In this document: positions 7,479-15,884 of the stretch, in pieces
Numbering within the stretch: position 1 is the first letter of the stretch
How the letters are laid out: the number at the start of each line of letters is the position of its first letter
Origin: Deltaproteobacteria bacterium
Lineage (GTDB): Bacteria > DRYD01
Direction: 5' to 3'
Length of the DNA stretch: 16,438 nt
NCBI GenBank assembly: GCA_028276365.1
Contig: JAPYWL010000028.1
Location: 1-16,438 of the forward strand
Notes under the pieces: model-generated
Seen by the model: only the letters and a program-made list of their open reading frames with translations
Database searches by the model: none
Told to the model about the DNA's origin: nothing
Translations under genes and position numbers: made by a program

Positions 7479-9533
7479 ATGGTAATAAGGAATTTAACTT
7501 TGTTAGGGCATACTGCTAGTGGAAAATCATCTGTAATAGAATCGTTAGCTTTTATAAATAAAACAAATAAACAAGATATTCCTAATTCTTATGGTACTCC
7601 AAGTTTGATGGATGTAGATGAAGAAGAAAAAAGAAGAAAAACTACTACTTTAACTAAAGTTTTTCCTATTAAAACTAAAAATTATAAACTAAATTTAATT
7701 GATACTCCTGGTTTTAGTGATTTTATTGGAGAGATTTTAGGTGGGGTTTTTGCTTCTGATAACTTAGCTATAATTATAAACGCTTCTAACCCTATTGAAG
7801 TAGGTACTGAAAGATCATGGTTTATTGCTACTGAAAAAACTGATTTACCTATTATCTTTATTATTAATCATTTTGATAAAGAAAATCTTAATTTTGAAAA
7901 TATTGTAAATCAATTAACTGAAAATTTTTCAAGTAGGATTATTCCTTTAACTGTTCCTATATATGAGTCTAATAGTTTTAAGGGATTAGTTGATGTATTA
8001 AATAAAAAAGCATACACTTTTTTTAATGAGGAATTAAAAGAAACAGAAGTCCCTTCAAATTTATCTAATTTAGTTAATTCTTATTATGAAAAGATAGCTG
8101 AGAGTGTTGCTGAAACTAATGAAGAGCTTCTAAACTATTATTTAGAACATGGAGAACTTCAATTTGATCAAATAATAAAAGGTTTAAAAGATGCTTATAA
8201 TCAAAGATTATTATATCCTTTACTTACAATAAGTGCTAAAGTATTACCTTCTGTTAAATTATTAAATACTTATTTGGAAAAAATATTAATTAATTCTGAT
8301 GAAAGAGTTATTAAGGATATAGAAGGAAAAGTGGTAAATAAAGATAATTTGAGTGCGTTAGTTTTTAAAACTATTTCTGATCCTTATAAAGGTAGAGTAT
8401 CGTTTATAAGGGTTTTTACAGGTAAGTTAGTTAAAGATTCTACAGTCTTGAATGTATATAAGGATGAAAAAGAAAAGATAGGTTCTTTGGTTGAAGTTAT
8501 TATTGATCAACATAATCCTATAAACGAATGTTTGGCAGGTGATATATGTGCTGTTTATAAATTAGAGAAAACTTTATCTGGAGATGTATTAAGTTCACTA
8601 AGCAATCCTGTTAAACTAAAAAGTATTGAATATCCTGAACCTTTATATGAAAAAGGATTAGAACCTAAAACTAAAGCTGATGAAGAAAAGTTATCTTCTG
8701 CTATTACTAGGATCTTAGAAGAAGATCCTACTTTTAAAGCTTTTAGGGATCATGATGTTAAACAATTTGTTATTTCTACTATAGGTGATGTTCATTTGGA
8801 TTATATTATCTCTAAATTGAGAAATAAATATAAGGTTAATATAGATTTAACAGTAAGGAAGATACCATATTTAGAGACTATAAAAGGTAAGGCACAAGCT
8901 TTAGGTAAGTATATAAAGCAATCTGGCGGTAGAGGACAGTACGGAGTAGCTCATATAGAAATTGAACCTTTACCAAGGGGACAAGGGTTTGAATTTGTAG
9001 ATAAGATCTTTGGTGGAGCTATTCCTAAGAATTTTATACCTTCTGTTGAAAAAGGAATAAGGAATGCTATGGAAGAAGGTATATTATCTGGTAATAAAGT
9101 GGTAGATGTTAGAGTAATTTTATTTGATGGTAAATATCATGAAGTAGATTCAAGTGATTTAGCATTCCAAATAGCGGGAGCTATGGCTTTTAGAGAAGCT
9201 ATGTCTAAAGCTAATCCGATATTATTAGAACCTATTATGGAAATGGAAGTATTTGTACCTGATAGCTTTTTAGGAGATGTTATGGGATTACTTAATACTA
9301 AAAGAGCTAGAATAATAGGGATGGAAGCAAGTTATAGGAAGGGTTGGCAAGTTATAAAAGCTCAGGTACCTTGGATGGAAATAAGGGATTTCGCTGTAGA
9401 ACTTAAATCTGCTACTCAAGGAAAAGCTAATTATACTTTAAAATTATCCCATTATGAAGAAGCTCCACCTCATATAGCTCAACAAGTTATTAATGAAACC
9501 AAAAAACAGCAGCAAACTGAAGTATCTTCCTAA
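7479..9533 (+). CDS. elongation factor G paralogue (EF-G-2/FusA2-like GTPase)
   Basis: This is a cytoplasmic translational GTPase with full EF-G domain order, 684 residues from the ATG. The P-loop is GHTASGKS at 10-17, the G3 motif is DTPGF at 75-79 and the G4 motif reads NHFD at 130-133 instead of the usual NKxD. The switch I region is RRKTTTLTK, unlike the RGITI of canonical EF-G. The C-terminal half keeps EF-G domains III-V, including the domain IV segment YHEVDSSDLAFQIAG, which in EF-G faces the decoding site. These deviations place it with EF-G-like second copies such as Thermus EF-G-2, whose role is unsettled. It is not the main EF-G: there are no rpsL, rpsG or tuf neighbours. The tail (residues about 670-684) is Lys/Gln-rich. 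Confidence 0.93.
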   Translation: MVIRNLTLLGHTASGKSSVIESLAFINKTNKQDIPNSYGTPSLMDVDEEEKRRKTTTLTKVFPIKTKNYKLNLIDTPGFSDFIGEILGGVFASDNLAIIINASNPIEVGTERSWFIATEKTDLPIIFIINHFDKENLNFENIVNQLTENFSSRIIPLTVPIYESNSFKGLVDVLNKKAYTFFNEELKETEVPSNLSNLVNSYYEKIAESVAETNEELLNYYLEHGELQFDQIIKGLKDAYNQRLLYPLLTISAKVLPSVKLLNTYLEKILINSDERVIKDIEGKVVNKDNLSALVFKTISDPYKGRVSFIRVFTGKLVKDSTVLNVYKDEKEKIGSLVEVIIDQHNPINECLAGDICAVYKLEKTLSGDVLSSLSNPVKLKSIEYPEPLYEKGLEPKTKADEEKLSSAITRILEEDPTFKAFRDHDVKQFVISTIGDVHLDYIISKLRNKYKVNIDLTVRKIPYLETIKGKAQALGKYIKQSGGRGQYGVAHIEIEPLPRGQGFEFVDKIFGGAIPKNFIPSVEKGIRNAMEEGILSGNKVVDVRVILFDGKYHEVDSSDLAFQIAGAMAFREAMSKANPILLEPIMEMEVFVPDSFLGDVMGLLNTKRARIIGMEASYRKGWQVIKAQVPWMEIRDFAVELKSATQGKANYTLKLSHYEEAPPHIAQQVINETKKQQQTEVSS

Positions 9534-9638
9534 AATATTTAAATTTAGTAAAAGAACGTTTTTATTTGCTTTTAGAAATAATTTTATTTGTAATTATTTT
9601 ATATCATATTTGTAAAATTTTTAAAAGTGATTAAAAAG

Positions 9639-10433
9639 ATGTTTTTTGATACTCATTGCCATTTAACAGATCCTAAATATAACGATAAAGATTTGGAATT
9701 GATATTAAAAAAAATCCAAGAGGATAATATTTTTTGTATTTCAATGGCAACAGATTTAAATGAAATAGAAAAACTTGAAATTTTATCGAGTAATAAGAAT
9801 GTTTATTTTGGTTTTGGAATTCATCCTTATGAAGCTCATAAATATTACCCTATCTCTAAATATCAAGATTTACTAAAAAATAGTTTCTTAAAATATAAGC
9901 AAAATCAAAAATTGATTTTTATAGGGGAAGTAGGAATAGATTTATATAATCAAATAGAAACTAAGAATCAGCAGACAGAGGTATTTGAATATTTTGTATA
10001 TTTAGCTAGTGAATATAATTTTCCATTAAGTATTCATACTAGGTCTGCTGAAAATGAAGTAATAAATATCTTAAAAAAATACGAATTAAAAAAGCATATT
10101 AAAGCAGTTTTTCATTGTTTTGTATCTGATAGTAAAGATATTTTAAACGAAATATTGAATAATAACTGGTATATAGGAGTAGGTGGGGTTATTACTTTTA
10201 AAAATAAAAAAAACGATTACCTAAGAGAAATATTGCTAAATATAGATCTAACTAACGTTTTATTAGAAACAGATAGCCCTTATTTAACTCCTGAGCCTTA
10301 TAGGGGAAAAACTAATTATCCTTTTCATGTTAAAATAATATATGAATATATTTCTAATCTAAGAAAAATTGATTTAGAGGATCTTAAACAGACTATATTT
10401 AATAATTTAAAAAAGATAACCGATAATTTTTAG
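9639..10433 (+). CDS. tatD: TatD-family metal-dependent deoxyribonuclease
   Basis: TatD-family proteins are cytoplasmic TIM-barrel hydrolases that cut DNA, with roles in repair and quality control. The metal ligands are all visible, numbering from the ATG: His6 and His8 in DTHCHL, Glu97 in GEVGID, His133 in SIHTRS, His159 in VFHCF and Asp212 in LETDSPYL. The tail motif TPEPYRGKTNYP is also typical. The length of 264 residues matches the family. I chose the ATG at 9639 because family members usually begin within a few residues of the D-x-H-x-H motif; an in-frame GTG at 9627 would add four residues. Neither has a Shine-Dalgarno sequence. It is the last + strand gene before a convergent junction. 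The gap from the EF-G paralogue is about 100 bases with no visible signal. Confidence 0.93.
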   Translation: MFFDTHCHLTDPKYNDKDLELILKKIQEDNIFCISMATDLNEIEKLEILSSNKNVYFGFGIHPYEAHKYYPISKYQDLLKNSFLKYKQNQKLIFIGEVGIDLYNQIETKNQQTEVFEYFVYLASEYNFPLSIHTRSAENEVINILKKYELKKHIKAVFHCFVSDSKDILNEILNNNWYIGVGGVITFKNKKNDYLREILLNIDLTNVLLETDSPYLTPEPYRGKTNYPFHVKIIYEYISNLRKIDLEDLKQTIFNNLKKITDNF

Positions 10434-10439
10434 AAATTT

Positions 10440-10461
10440 AAATAATAATTATTTATTTTTT
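10440..10461. terminator. weak A+T hairpin at the convergent junction
   Basis: AAATAA at 10440-10445 pairs with TTATTT at 10449-10454 around TAA, followed by A and six T at 10456-10461. It sits between the TatD stop and the acyl-CoA synthetase stop. All pairs are A-T, so stability would be low. Confidence 0.3.
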
Positions 10462-10466
10462 AAGAA

Positions 10467-12416
10467 TTACTTTATAGAATTAATAATATCTGGTATTATT
10501 TCAGGATTAACTAGATTAGTGGTATCGCCTTTAACTTCTTTATAAATTAGTATATCTCTTAGAATTCTTCTCATAAGTTTAGCATTTCTAGTTTTAGGTA
10601 TATCTTTTACTATATAAATTTCTTTTAAAGAAAAAGGTTTCCCTAATTTAGTAGTTATTGAGCTAAATAATTCTCTTTTTAATTCATTTATTTTATTTTG
10701 ATCTTGTATATTGTTTTTCAATACAACAAATGCAACTGGTACATTACCTTTAAGTTCATCGGGGATTCCAACAACTGCTGATTCCTTTACTTCTGGATGT
10801 TCATTTAATATTGTTTCATACTCAGCAGGACCTATTCTTTTGCCTGCTATTTTTAAGGTATCATCTGCTCTACCAAGTATAAAAAAGAATCCATCATTAT
10901 CTTTATAAGCTAAATCTCCATGGTACCATACATTTTCATATTTACTCCAATAAGTCTCTAAATATCTTTGGTGTTCATTTAAAAAAGTTTTAGCTAATCC
11001 TGGGTTATGGTTTTTTATAACCAAATATCCCTCTTCATTAGTTATGCTATTCCCATTTTCATCAAAAACATCTGCATCAATTCCAGGTACTGTAGTATTA
11101 AAACTAAGAGGTTTTATATCTTTTATATTAACATTACCTAAAATTCCTCCTGATATTTCAGTACCACCTGAATAATTTATTATTGGTAGTTTGTTTTTAC
11201 ATACGTTTTCAGAGGTCCATATCCAGCTGTTGTAATCCCATACTTCTCCGGTAGATCCTATAGCTTTTAATGAGGGCATATCTATTTCTTTTACCTTAGA
11301 TTTATTAGAGATAGCTCTTATATATGAAGGAGATAAGCCTACTATATTTATATTATATTTTTTAGTTAGCTCCCAGATTATATCGATATTAGGGTAATCT
11401 GGAGAACCATTATATATAAATATGGTAGCTTTGTTAATAAGGGCACCAAATATTAACCACGGGCCCATCATCCACCCTATATCTGTTATCCACGTTATTA
11501 TATCATTTTCTTTTATATCAAATATATGATACATATCTTGGGCAGATTTTATTGGGAAACCGGCATGATAATGAACTATTCCTTTGGGGTTACCAGTTGT
11601 ACCAGATGTATATATTATCATTAATTCTTTATAACTATCAAACTCAGGGATATTTATATAAGGAGAACTATTTTTATAATCCTCAAAATTAATTATTTCT
11701 ACGTTTTTAAATTTATTGTTTATTTTGGAATTCAGTTTATATTTATCAATAAGAAAAATTTTTTGTACTGAAGTATCATTTAAAGATTGAAATAAGATCT
11801 CTTCCATATTTATAAGTTTATTTCTTCTTAAATTATGTTTATATGAAATAATGTATTTAGAGTTACTGATTTTAAGTCTAAGATTAACAGCATCACTCCC
11901 GAATCCAGAAAATAAAGGTATTATACTAGCTCCTATTCTACTTAATGCTAAAATAGATAAAACAGACTCTAAAGATAAAGGCATAAATAATGCTACTTTA
12001 TCATCTTCTTTTACACCATTATTTGCTAAAAAATTAGCTAATTTATTAACATTTTCTTCTAATTCTTTGTAATTTAGTTTATATTCATTTAGATTTTCAT
12101 CTACTTCTATTACACTTATGGCTTCTTTATTAAGATTATCTAAGCAGTTAATTGATATATTCAATTTACCATTAATAAACCATTTTGTATCATATAATTT
12201 ATCCCCTTTTTCTAAAATTTTTTCTGGAAATTTTAACCATTTGAAATTTATATCATTAAAGAATTCGGTCCAAAACCATTCGGGATCTTTTATTGATTTT
12301 TCTAAAAATTCCTCATAACTTAAGTTAAATTTATTTAATATTTTAGTGATATTTGAATTAGAGATTATATCATTTGTAGGTTTATAAACTATTGGCAAGT
12401 TTTCTATTATTTGCAT
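10467..12416 (-). CDS. AMP-forming acyl-CoA synthetase (acetyl-CoA synthetase superfamily)
   Basis: It activates a carboxylic acid with ATP to an acyl-adenylate and passes it to CoA. The order of domains is standard over 649 residues: an ACAS N-terminal region at about 25-85 (EEFLEK, DPEWFWTEF), the ATP loop YTSGTTGNPKG at 269-279, the GGTE motif at 417-420, YHGD at 498-501, the hinge region GRADDTLKIAGKRIGP at 515-530 and the catalytic Lys613 in TRNAKLMRR. Acetyl-CoA synthetases have WWQTE where this protein has YSGGTE; the bulky Trp that limits the pocket is gone. This suggests an acid larger than acetate, and the signature resembles the plant AAE17/18-type group. Substrate is not determinable. 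No Shine-Dalgarno precedes the ATG; a structured leader does. It is separated by 90 bases from fliJ. Confidence 0.92.
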   Translation of the reverse strand: MQIIENLPIVYKPTNDIISNSNITKILNKFNLSYEEFLEKSIKDPEWFWTEFFNDINFKWLKFPEKILEKGDKLYDTKWFINGKLNISINCLDNLNKEAISVIEVDENLNEYKLNYKELEENVNKLANFLANNGVKEDDKVALFMPLSLESVLSILALSRIGASIIPLFSGFGSDAVNLRLKISNSKYIISYKHNLRRNKLINMEEILFQSLNDTSVQKIFLIDKYKLNSKINNKFKNVEIINFEDYKNSSPYINIPEFDSYKELMIIYTSGTTGNPKGIVHYHAGFPIKSAQDMYHIFDIKENDIITWITDIGWMMGPWLIFGALINKATIFIYNGSPDYPNIDIIWELTKKYNINIVGLSPSYIRAISNKSKVKEIDMPSLKAIGSTGEVWDYNSWIWTSENVCKNKLPIINYSGGTEISGGILGNVNIKDIKPLSFNTTVPGIDADVFDENGNSITNEEGYLVIKNHNPGLAKTFLNEHQRYLETYWSKYENVWYHGDLAYKDNDGFFFILGRADDTLKIAGKRIGPAEYETILNEHPEVKESAVVGIPDELKGNVPVAFVVLKNNIQDQNKINELKRELFSSITTKLGKPFSLKEIYIVKDIPKTRNAKLMRRILRDILIYKEVKGDTTNLVNPEIIPDIINSIK

Positions 12417-12432
12417 AATTTTAAATAGTTTT

Positions 12433-12485
12433 TACCTTATAAGGCAAGTAAAGGTATGTTTATTCTGCCCCTTTACTTGGCAGAA
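12433..12485 (-). promoter_or_regulatory. structured leader of the acyl-CoA synthetase gene with overlapping inverted repeats
   Basis: Three pairings overlap here: 12463-12469 with 12479-12485 (seven pairs, nine-base loop 12470-12478); 12445-12454 with 12470-12479 (ten pairs); and 12433-12438 with 12451-12456 (six pairs). The loop of the first is one arm of the second, which is H-type pseudoknot geometry or a mutually exclusive switch. On the - strand the element ends 16 bases before the ATG. No T run follows, so it is not a plain terminator. It is clearly more G+C-rich than its surroundings. It could be a regulatory RNA, a protein-binding site or the fliJ transcript end. Confidence 0.5.
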
Positions 12486-12506
12486 AATATATTATTTAAT
12501 TTAAAT

Positions 12507-12965
12507 TTATTCATTTTGTTTATTACGTGTGTATCTAATATTTGATAGTTCATCTAAGAACTTATTTTCTGCTAGTTTTTGTTCAGCTAAATATTTTTGA
12601 TATTCTTTTTCTTTTAATTTCTCAAAGCTTTTTCTTTCATTCATTTTTTCTTGTAATTTTTGTTTTTCTATTTCAACTTCTACTTTACATTTTTCTACAA
12701 CTATTTTTTGTAGTTCTATATCTTTTTTTAGTTTTTCTAAGTAATCGCTAAAAGATTTAAAGAAATGAGCTTCATTGGCTTGTAATAACTTTATCTTAAA
12801 TTCTTCTTTTTTATATTCTAATAAGTTTTCAAGTTTTTTTAATTTTTCTTCTTCATCTTGTAATTTTTTCATAGCTTTAGCAAATACTTTCTTTTGTTCT
12901 TCCTCTTCTTCTATTTTCATTTGTAATATTTTTTCTAATTTAAATTTAAAAGGTTTGGAATACAT
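12507..12965 (-). CDS. fliJ: flagellar export protein FliJ-like coiled coil
   Basis: FliJ is the stalk-like protein of the flagellar type III export apparatus; it inserts into the FliI hexamer and contacts FlhA, and shuttles chaperones. This 152-residue protein begins with FKFKLEKILQMKIEEEEE, the typical FliJ opening, and is almost entirely charged heptad coiled coil (E, K, L-rich) with no Pro or Gly breaks. The length fits FliJ (about 145-155). It follows fliI by 25 bases on the same strand, the usual order. Coiled coils carry little family signal, so the neighbour is the main support. There is no Shine-Dalgarno sequence. Confidence 0.83.
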   Translation of the reverse strand: MYSKPFKFKLEKILQMKIEEEEEQKKVFAKAMKKLQDEEEKLKKLENLLEYKKEEFKIKLLQANEAHFFKSFSDYLEKLKKDIELQKIVVEKCKVEVEIEKQKLQEKMNERKSFEKLKEKEYQKYLAEQKLAENKFLDELSNIRYTRNKQNE

Positions 12966-12990
12966 TTTAATAATTTCTTAAAAATTTTTT

Positions 12991-14346
12991 TTATTTTTTT
13001 AGTTTTTTAATTACTTTTTCTTCATAATCTGAAGTTATCTCTATCATTCTATTTATAGCATTTTCCAAGTTATCTTCTTCAAAAACCCCTTGCTTTAAAA
13101 AATTATTTACTTCATCTATTTTTTCTATAGCATAGTCTATTCTAGGATCGCTCCCTTTTTTATACATTCCTAAGGAAATTATATCTTCATTTTTTTTATA
13201 AGTTCCTAAAATTTCTCTCATAATAGAAGCTGCTTTTTGATGTTCTTTAGTAGTAATTTCTACAAATAATCTACTAACTGATTGTAGTACATCTATAGCA
13301 GGGTAGTGATTTAAGTGAGCTAGGGCTCTTGATAAAACTATATGACCATCTAATATACCTCTAGTTGTATCTGCAATAGGTTCATTCATATCATCTCCTT
13401 CTACAAGGACTGTGTATATAGCAGTTATGCTACCTGTAGGTGAAGTGCCTGGACGTTCCATTAATTTAGGTAATAATGCGAATACTGAAGGAGTATATCC
13501 TTTAGTAGATGGTGGTTCTCCTATAGCTAATCCTATTTCTCTTTGAGCCATAGCAAACCGAGTAACACTATCCATCATTAATAATACATCTTTTCCTTGA
13601 TCTCTAAAGTATTCAGCTATAGCAGTAGCAACATAGGCAGCTTTTAATCTAACGAGTGCTGGGGTATCTGAGGTAGCTACTACTACTACTGATCTTTTTA
13701 ATCCTTCTTCTCCTAAATCTCTTTCTATGAAATCTCTTAATTCTCTACCTCTTTCTCCTACTAGGCATAATACTGTCAAATCTGCTTGAGTAAATCTAGT
13801 TATCATTGATAGAGTAGTACTTTTACCAACCCCTGATCCTGCAAATATTCCTACTCTTTGCCCTTTTCCTAAGGTTAATAACCCATCTATTGCTCTTACT
13901 CCCATGGATAGCGGAGTTTTTATTCTTGGTCTTAAGAATGGATTGGGTGGATCATTGTATATGGGGTATTCTGTTTCATATTCTAAAGGGCCTTTACCGT
14001 CTATAGGATTACCTAGTCCATCTAATATTCTTCCTAAAATTTTAGGCCCTACTTTTACCATTAATTGCTTTCCCGTGGCTCTAACTTCACTACCTGGTGA
14101 AATACCAACTAATGAACCAATTGGCATTAATAATACTCTTTCATCTTTAAAACCTACTACTTCCGCTACTATTGGTTCTTGATATGAGCTTAAGGGATAG
14201 ATATAGCAAATTTCTCCTACTTGACAAGGTGGTCCATCGCTTTCTATAACTAATCCTACAATCTGCTTAACTTTTCCATATACTTTTACTAAATCCTTCG
14301 GATTTATACTATCTATTAAGTTATTATATTTTTCTAAATTTAACAT
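12991..14346 (-). CDS. fliI: flagellum-specific ATPase FliI
   Basis: FliI is the F1-beta-like ATPase at the cytoplasmic base of the flagellar export gate, where it detaches chaperones and helps load substrates. The N-terminal beta barrel is about residues 1-95. The Walker A motif is AGSGVGKS at 169-176, GERGRE at 197-202 holds the catalytic Glu, and Walker B is VLLMMDSVTR at 254-263. The export-ATPase signature EPPSTKGYTPSVF is at 277-289 and DGHIVLSR at 333-340. The length of 451 is slightly longer than many FliI. AGSGVGKST, instead of the GGAGVGKT of ATP synthase beta, separates it from F1. A virulence-type T3SS ATPase is possible by sequence alone, but nothing nearby suggests it. fliH is not adjacent. 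There is no Shine-Dalgarno sequence. Confidence 0.95.
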   Translation of the reverse strand: MLNLEKYNNLIDSINPKDLVKVYGKVKQIVGLVIESDGPPCQVGEICYIYPLSSYQEPIVAEVVGFKDERVLLMPIGSLVGISPGSEVRATGKQLMVKVGPKILGRILDGLGNPIDGKGPLEYETEYPIYNDPPNPFLRPRIKTPLSMGVRAIDGLLTLGKGQRVGIFAGSGVGKSTTLSMITRFTQADLTVLCLVGERGRELRDFIERDLGEEGLKRSVVVVATSDTPALVRLKAAYVATAIAEYFRDQGKDVLLMMDSVTRFAMAQREIGLAIGEPPSTKGYTPSVFALLPKLMERPGTSPTGSITAIYTVLVEGDDMNEPIADTTRGILDGHIVLSRALAHLNHYPAIDVLQSVSRLFVEITTKEHQKAASIMREILGTYKKNEDIISLGMYKKGSDPRIDYAIEKIDEVNNFLKQGVFEEDNLENAINRMIEITSDYEEKVIKKLKK

Positions 14347-14440
14347 TTTTAATTTTTTTGATTTAATATGATTTAGTTTTATATTGTCTCTATTTTTATT
14401 TTAAGAAGTTTTAATTAAAATTCCTTTTTTGGATAATTTT

Positions 14441-15352
14441 TTAAATCCAGAAATAACTTTTAGAGGCTATTAATGATTTTAAATTATTATCTTTTTTAAC
14501 TTTAAACCCTATATCTGATAATCTTTTTGATATTGTATGTAATAAATCTTTATTTCTGTATTTTTTTCCTACTTCTCCTACATAATGAAATAGTATTCCT
14601 TTAGGTTTTAGTAATTTATAAAAAGTGATATATAATTCATTTGAATATAGATTCCCAGTTTTGGGGGATAATTTAGGGGGATCATGGATAATAACGTCAA
14701 AATAATCTTCTATATTATTTTTAAGGATTTTTGTAGTATCTCCTATTATTAAAGTAATATTTTTATTAGTAAAAAGATCTTTGGAATATGGGTTAATCTT
14801 AGCTAATTTAATAACGAAAGGATCTATTTCAATAGTAATAACTTTGGCACCTTTTTGAGCTGCTTTTATTGCTGTATATCCAAATCCGCAACAAGTATCT
14901 AAAACCCTATATCCTCGTTTTATTTTTAAGGTTTCTATTTTTTGGATTATTTCATTTTCTACATTAGTTGTATGCATTCTTATACCATCTATTTCTAAAG
15001 ATGGTGGAATAGTTGATAATATTCTATAAAACCTATTTTCAAAGAATACTAATGGAATTAAACCTTCTTCATTTATTAAATATAATAACTCTTCTTTTTT
15101 TGAATATTTCTTTATTGTATCATAATCTAATTTGAGATTTACTTGGGGAAAATATATTCCGTTTCTTTCTAAATATACTCTATATTGTTTATGAGTAGTA
15201 TTTAAATCTAAATTCAATAAAATAAAATTATCTTTATTATTTTCTGAATTATCTAAATTATTTTTTATGTCTTTCACTAATTTTTTATCTGATGATTTAA
15301 TATTTGATAATTTAATAAGAATTTCTTTTAATTGTTTTCCTGAAATAAACAT
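14441..15352 (-). CDS. class I SAM-dependent methyltransferase, COG2521 (archaeal-type)
   Basis: This is a predicted S-adenosylmethionine methyltransferase with unknown substrate. Residues about 40-125 form a small beta-rich N-terminal domain ending in EIDGIRMH. Motif I is VLDTCCGFGYTA at 150-161, the acidic residue ending the second strand is in TIEID at 173-177, and motif IV is HDPPK at 223-227. A DPP[RK] motif IV occurs in several nucleic-acid and protein methyltransferases. The run LFHYVGEVGKKYR at 254-266 and the whole architecture match the family described as predicted archaeal methyltransferase (COG2521). In this window it lies between the YqgF-like gene (22-base gap) and fliI (94-base gap). 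A role in rRNA or tRNA modification is only inferred from the YqgF neighbour. Confidence 0.88.
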   Translation of the reverse strand: MFISGKQLKEILIKLSNIKSSDKKLVKDIKNNLDNSENNKDNFILLNLDLNTTHKQYRVYLERNGIYFPQVNLKLDYDTIKKYSKKEELLYLINEEGLIPLVFFENRFYRILSTIPPSLEIDGIRMHTTNVENEIIQKIETLKIKRGYRVLDTCCGFGYTAIKAAQKGAKVITIEIDPFVIKLAKINPYSKDLFTNKNITLIIGDTTKILKNNIEDYFDVIIHDPPKLSPKTGNLYSNELYITFYKLLKPKGILFHYVGEVGKKYRNKDLLHTISKRLSDIGFKVKKDNNLKSLIASKSYFWI

Positions 15353-15374
15353 TTTAGTATTTTATGTATTTTTA

Positions 15375-15854
15375 TTAAAAATTATCTTTATTTGTTTCAA
15401 TATTGGGTATGTTATTTATGTTTTTAATTTTGTTTAAATTGGCTAAATATTTTTGTAGGATAACAATAGCACTATAGTCATCTATATCTATAAAAAATGA
15501 TTTTATAAAGCGAATTAATTTTGCTAACCAGTTTTTAGCTTCATTTATATATAATTTTCTAGCTTGAAAAGTGGTATTATGTTCGCTTATTATTTCTACT
15601 GATAAATTTTTACTGAAATTTTGTAGGGAATTTAAGGAATTTATTAAAAACAATATTTTTTTATATCCTGTTCCATTTCCTAAAACTATTTTAATTATTT
15701 CATATTCATTTATCATAGTTTGTATTACATCTAAGAAATTAAAAATTTTTGTTATATTTTTATAAATAATGGTATTATTTTTGGTATCAAGGATAGCAAT
15801 ACCGATTTTATAATTCCCTGGATCTATTCCTAAAATATATCTGTTTTTTTTCAT
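15375..15854 (-). CDS. RNase H-fold nuclease, YqgF/RuvX-like
   Basis: YqgF/RuvX proteins are small RNase H-fold nucleases; the E. coli member matures the 5' end of 16S rRNA. This 159-residue protein has the first-strand motif LGIDPGNYKIGIAILD with Asp11, the GNGTG motif at 59-63, the SEHNTT motif with Glu91 (the family's D/E-E-R/K-x-T-T element), ARKLY at 98-102 and a C-terminal DDYSAIVIL with Asp125/Asp126, giving the expected acidic triad. GNGTG and the W-x2-L-I segment resemble the cyanobacterial and clostridial subtype more than E. coli YqgF. It follows the DUF3084 gene by 30 bases. Holliday junction resolvase is an older label for this family. There is no Shine-Dalgarno sequence. Confidence 0.85.
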   Translation of the reverse strand: MKKNRYILGIDPGNYKIGIAILDTKNNTIIYKNITKIFNFLDVIQTMINEYEIIKIVLGNGTGYKKILFLINSLNSLQNFSKNLSVEIISEHNTTFQARKLYINEAKNWLAKLIRFIKSFFIDIDDYSAIVILQKYLANLNKIKNINNIPNIETNKDNF

Positions 15855-15884
15855 AATTTATCTTAATTTATTTATATTCCATAT

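Noticed and set aside
10711-12318. Several plus-strand frames of 65-73 residues opposite the acyl-CoA synthetase gene
   Set aside because: The minus-strand protein has all family motifs along its length, so these are shadow frames.
12542-12981. Plus-strand Phe/Leu/Ser-rich frames opposite fliJ
   Set aside because: They mirror the Lys/Glu-rich coiled coil codons of fliJ on the other strand and lack start signals.
14405-14423. Near-palindrome GAAGTTTTAATTAAAATTC followed on the + strand by a T run
   Set aside because: It looks like a + strand terminator but no + strand gene ends there; on the - strand no T run follows it. Probably chance in A+T-rich DNA.
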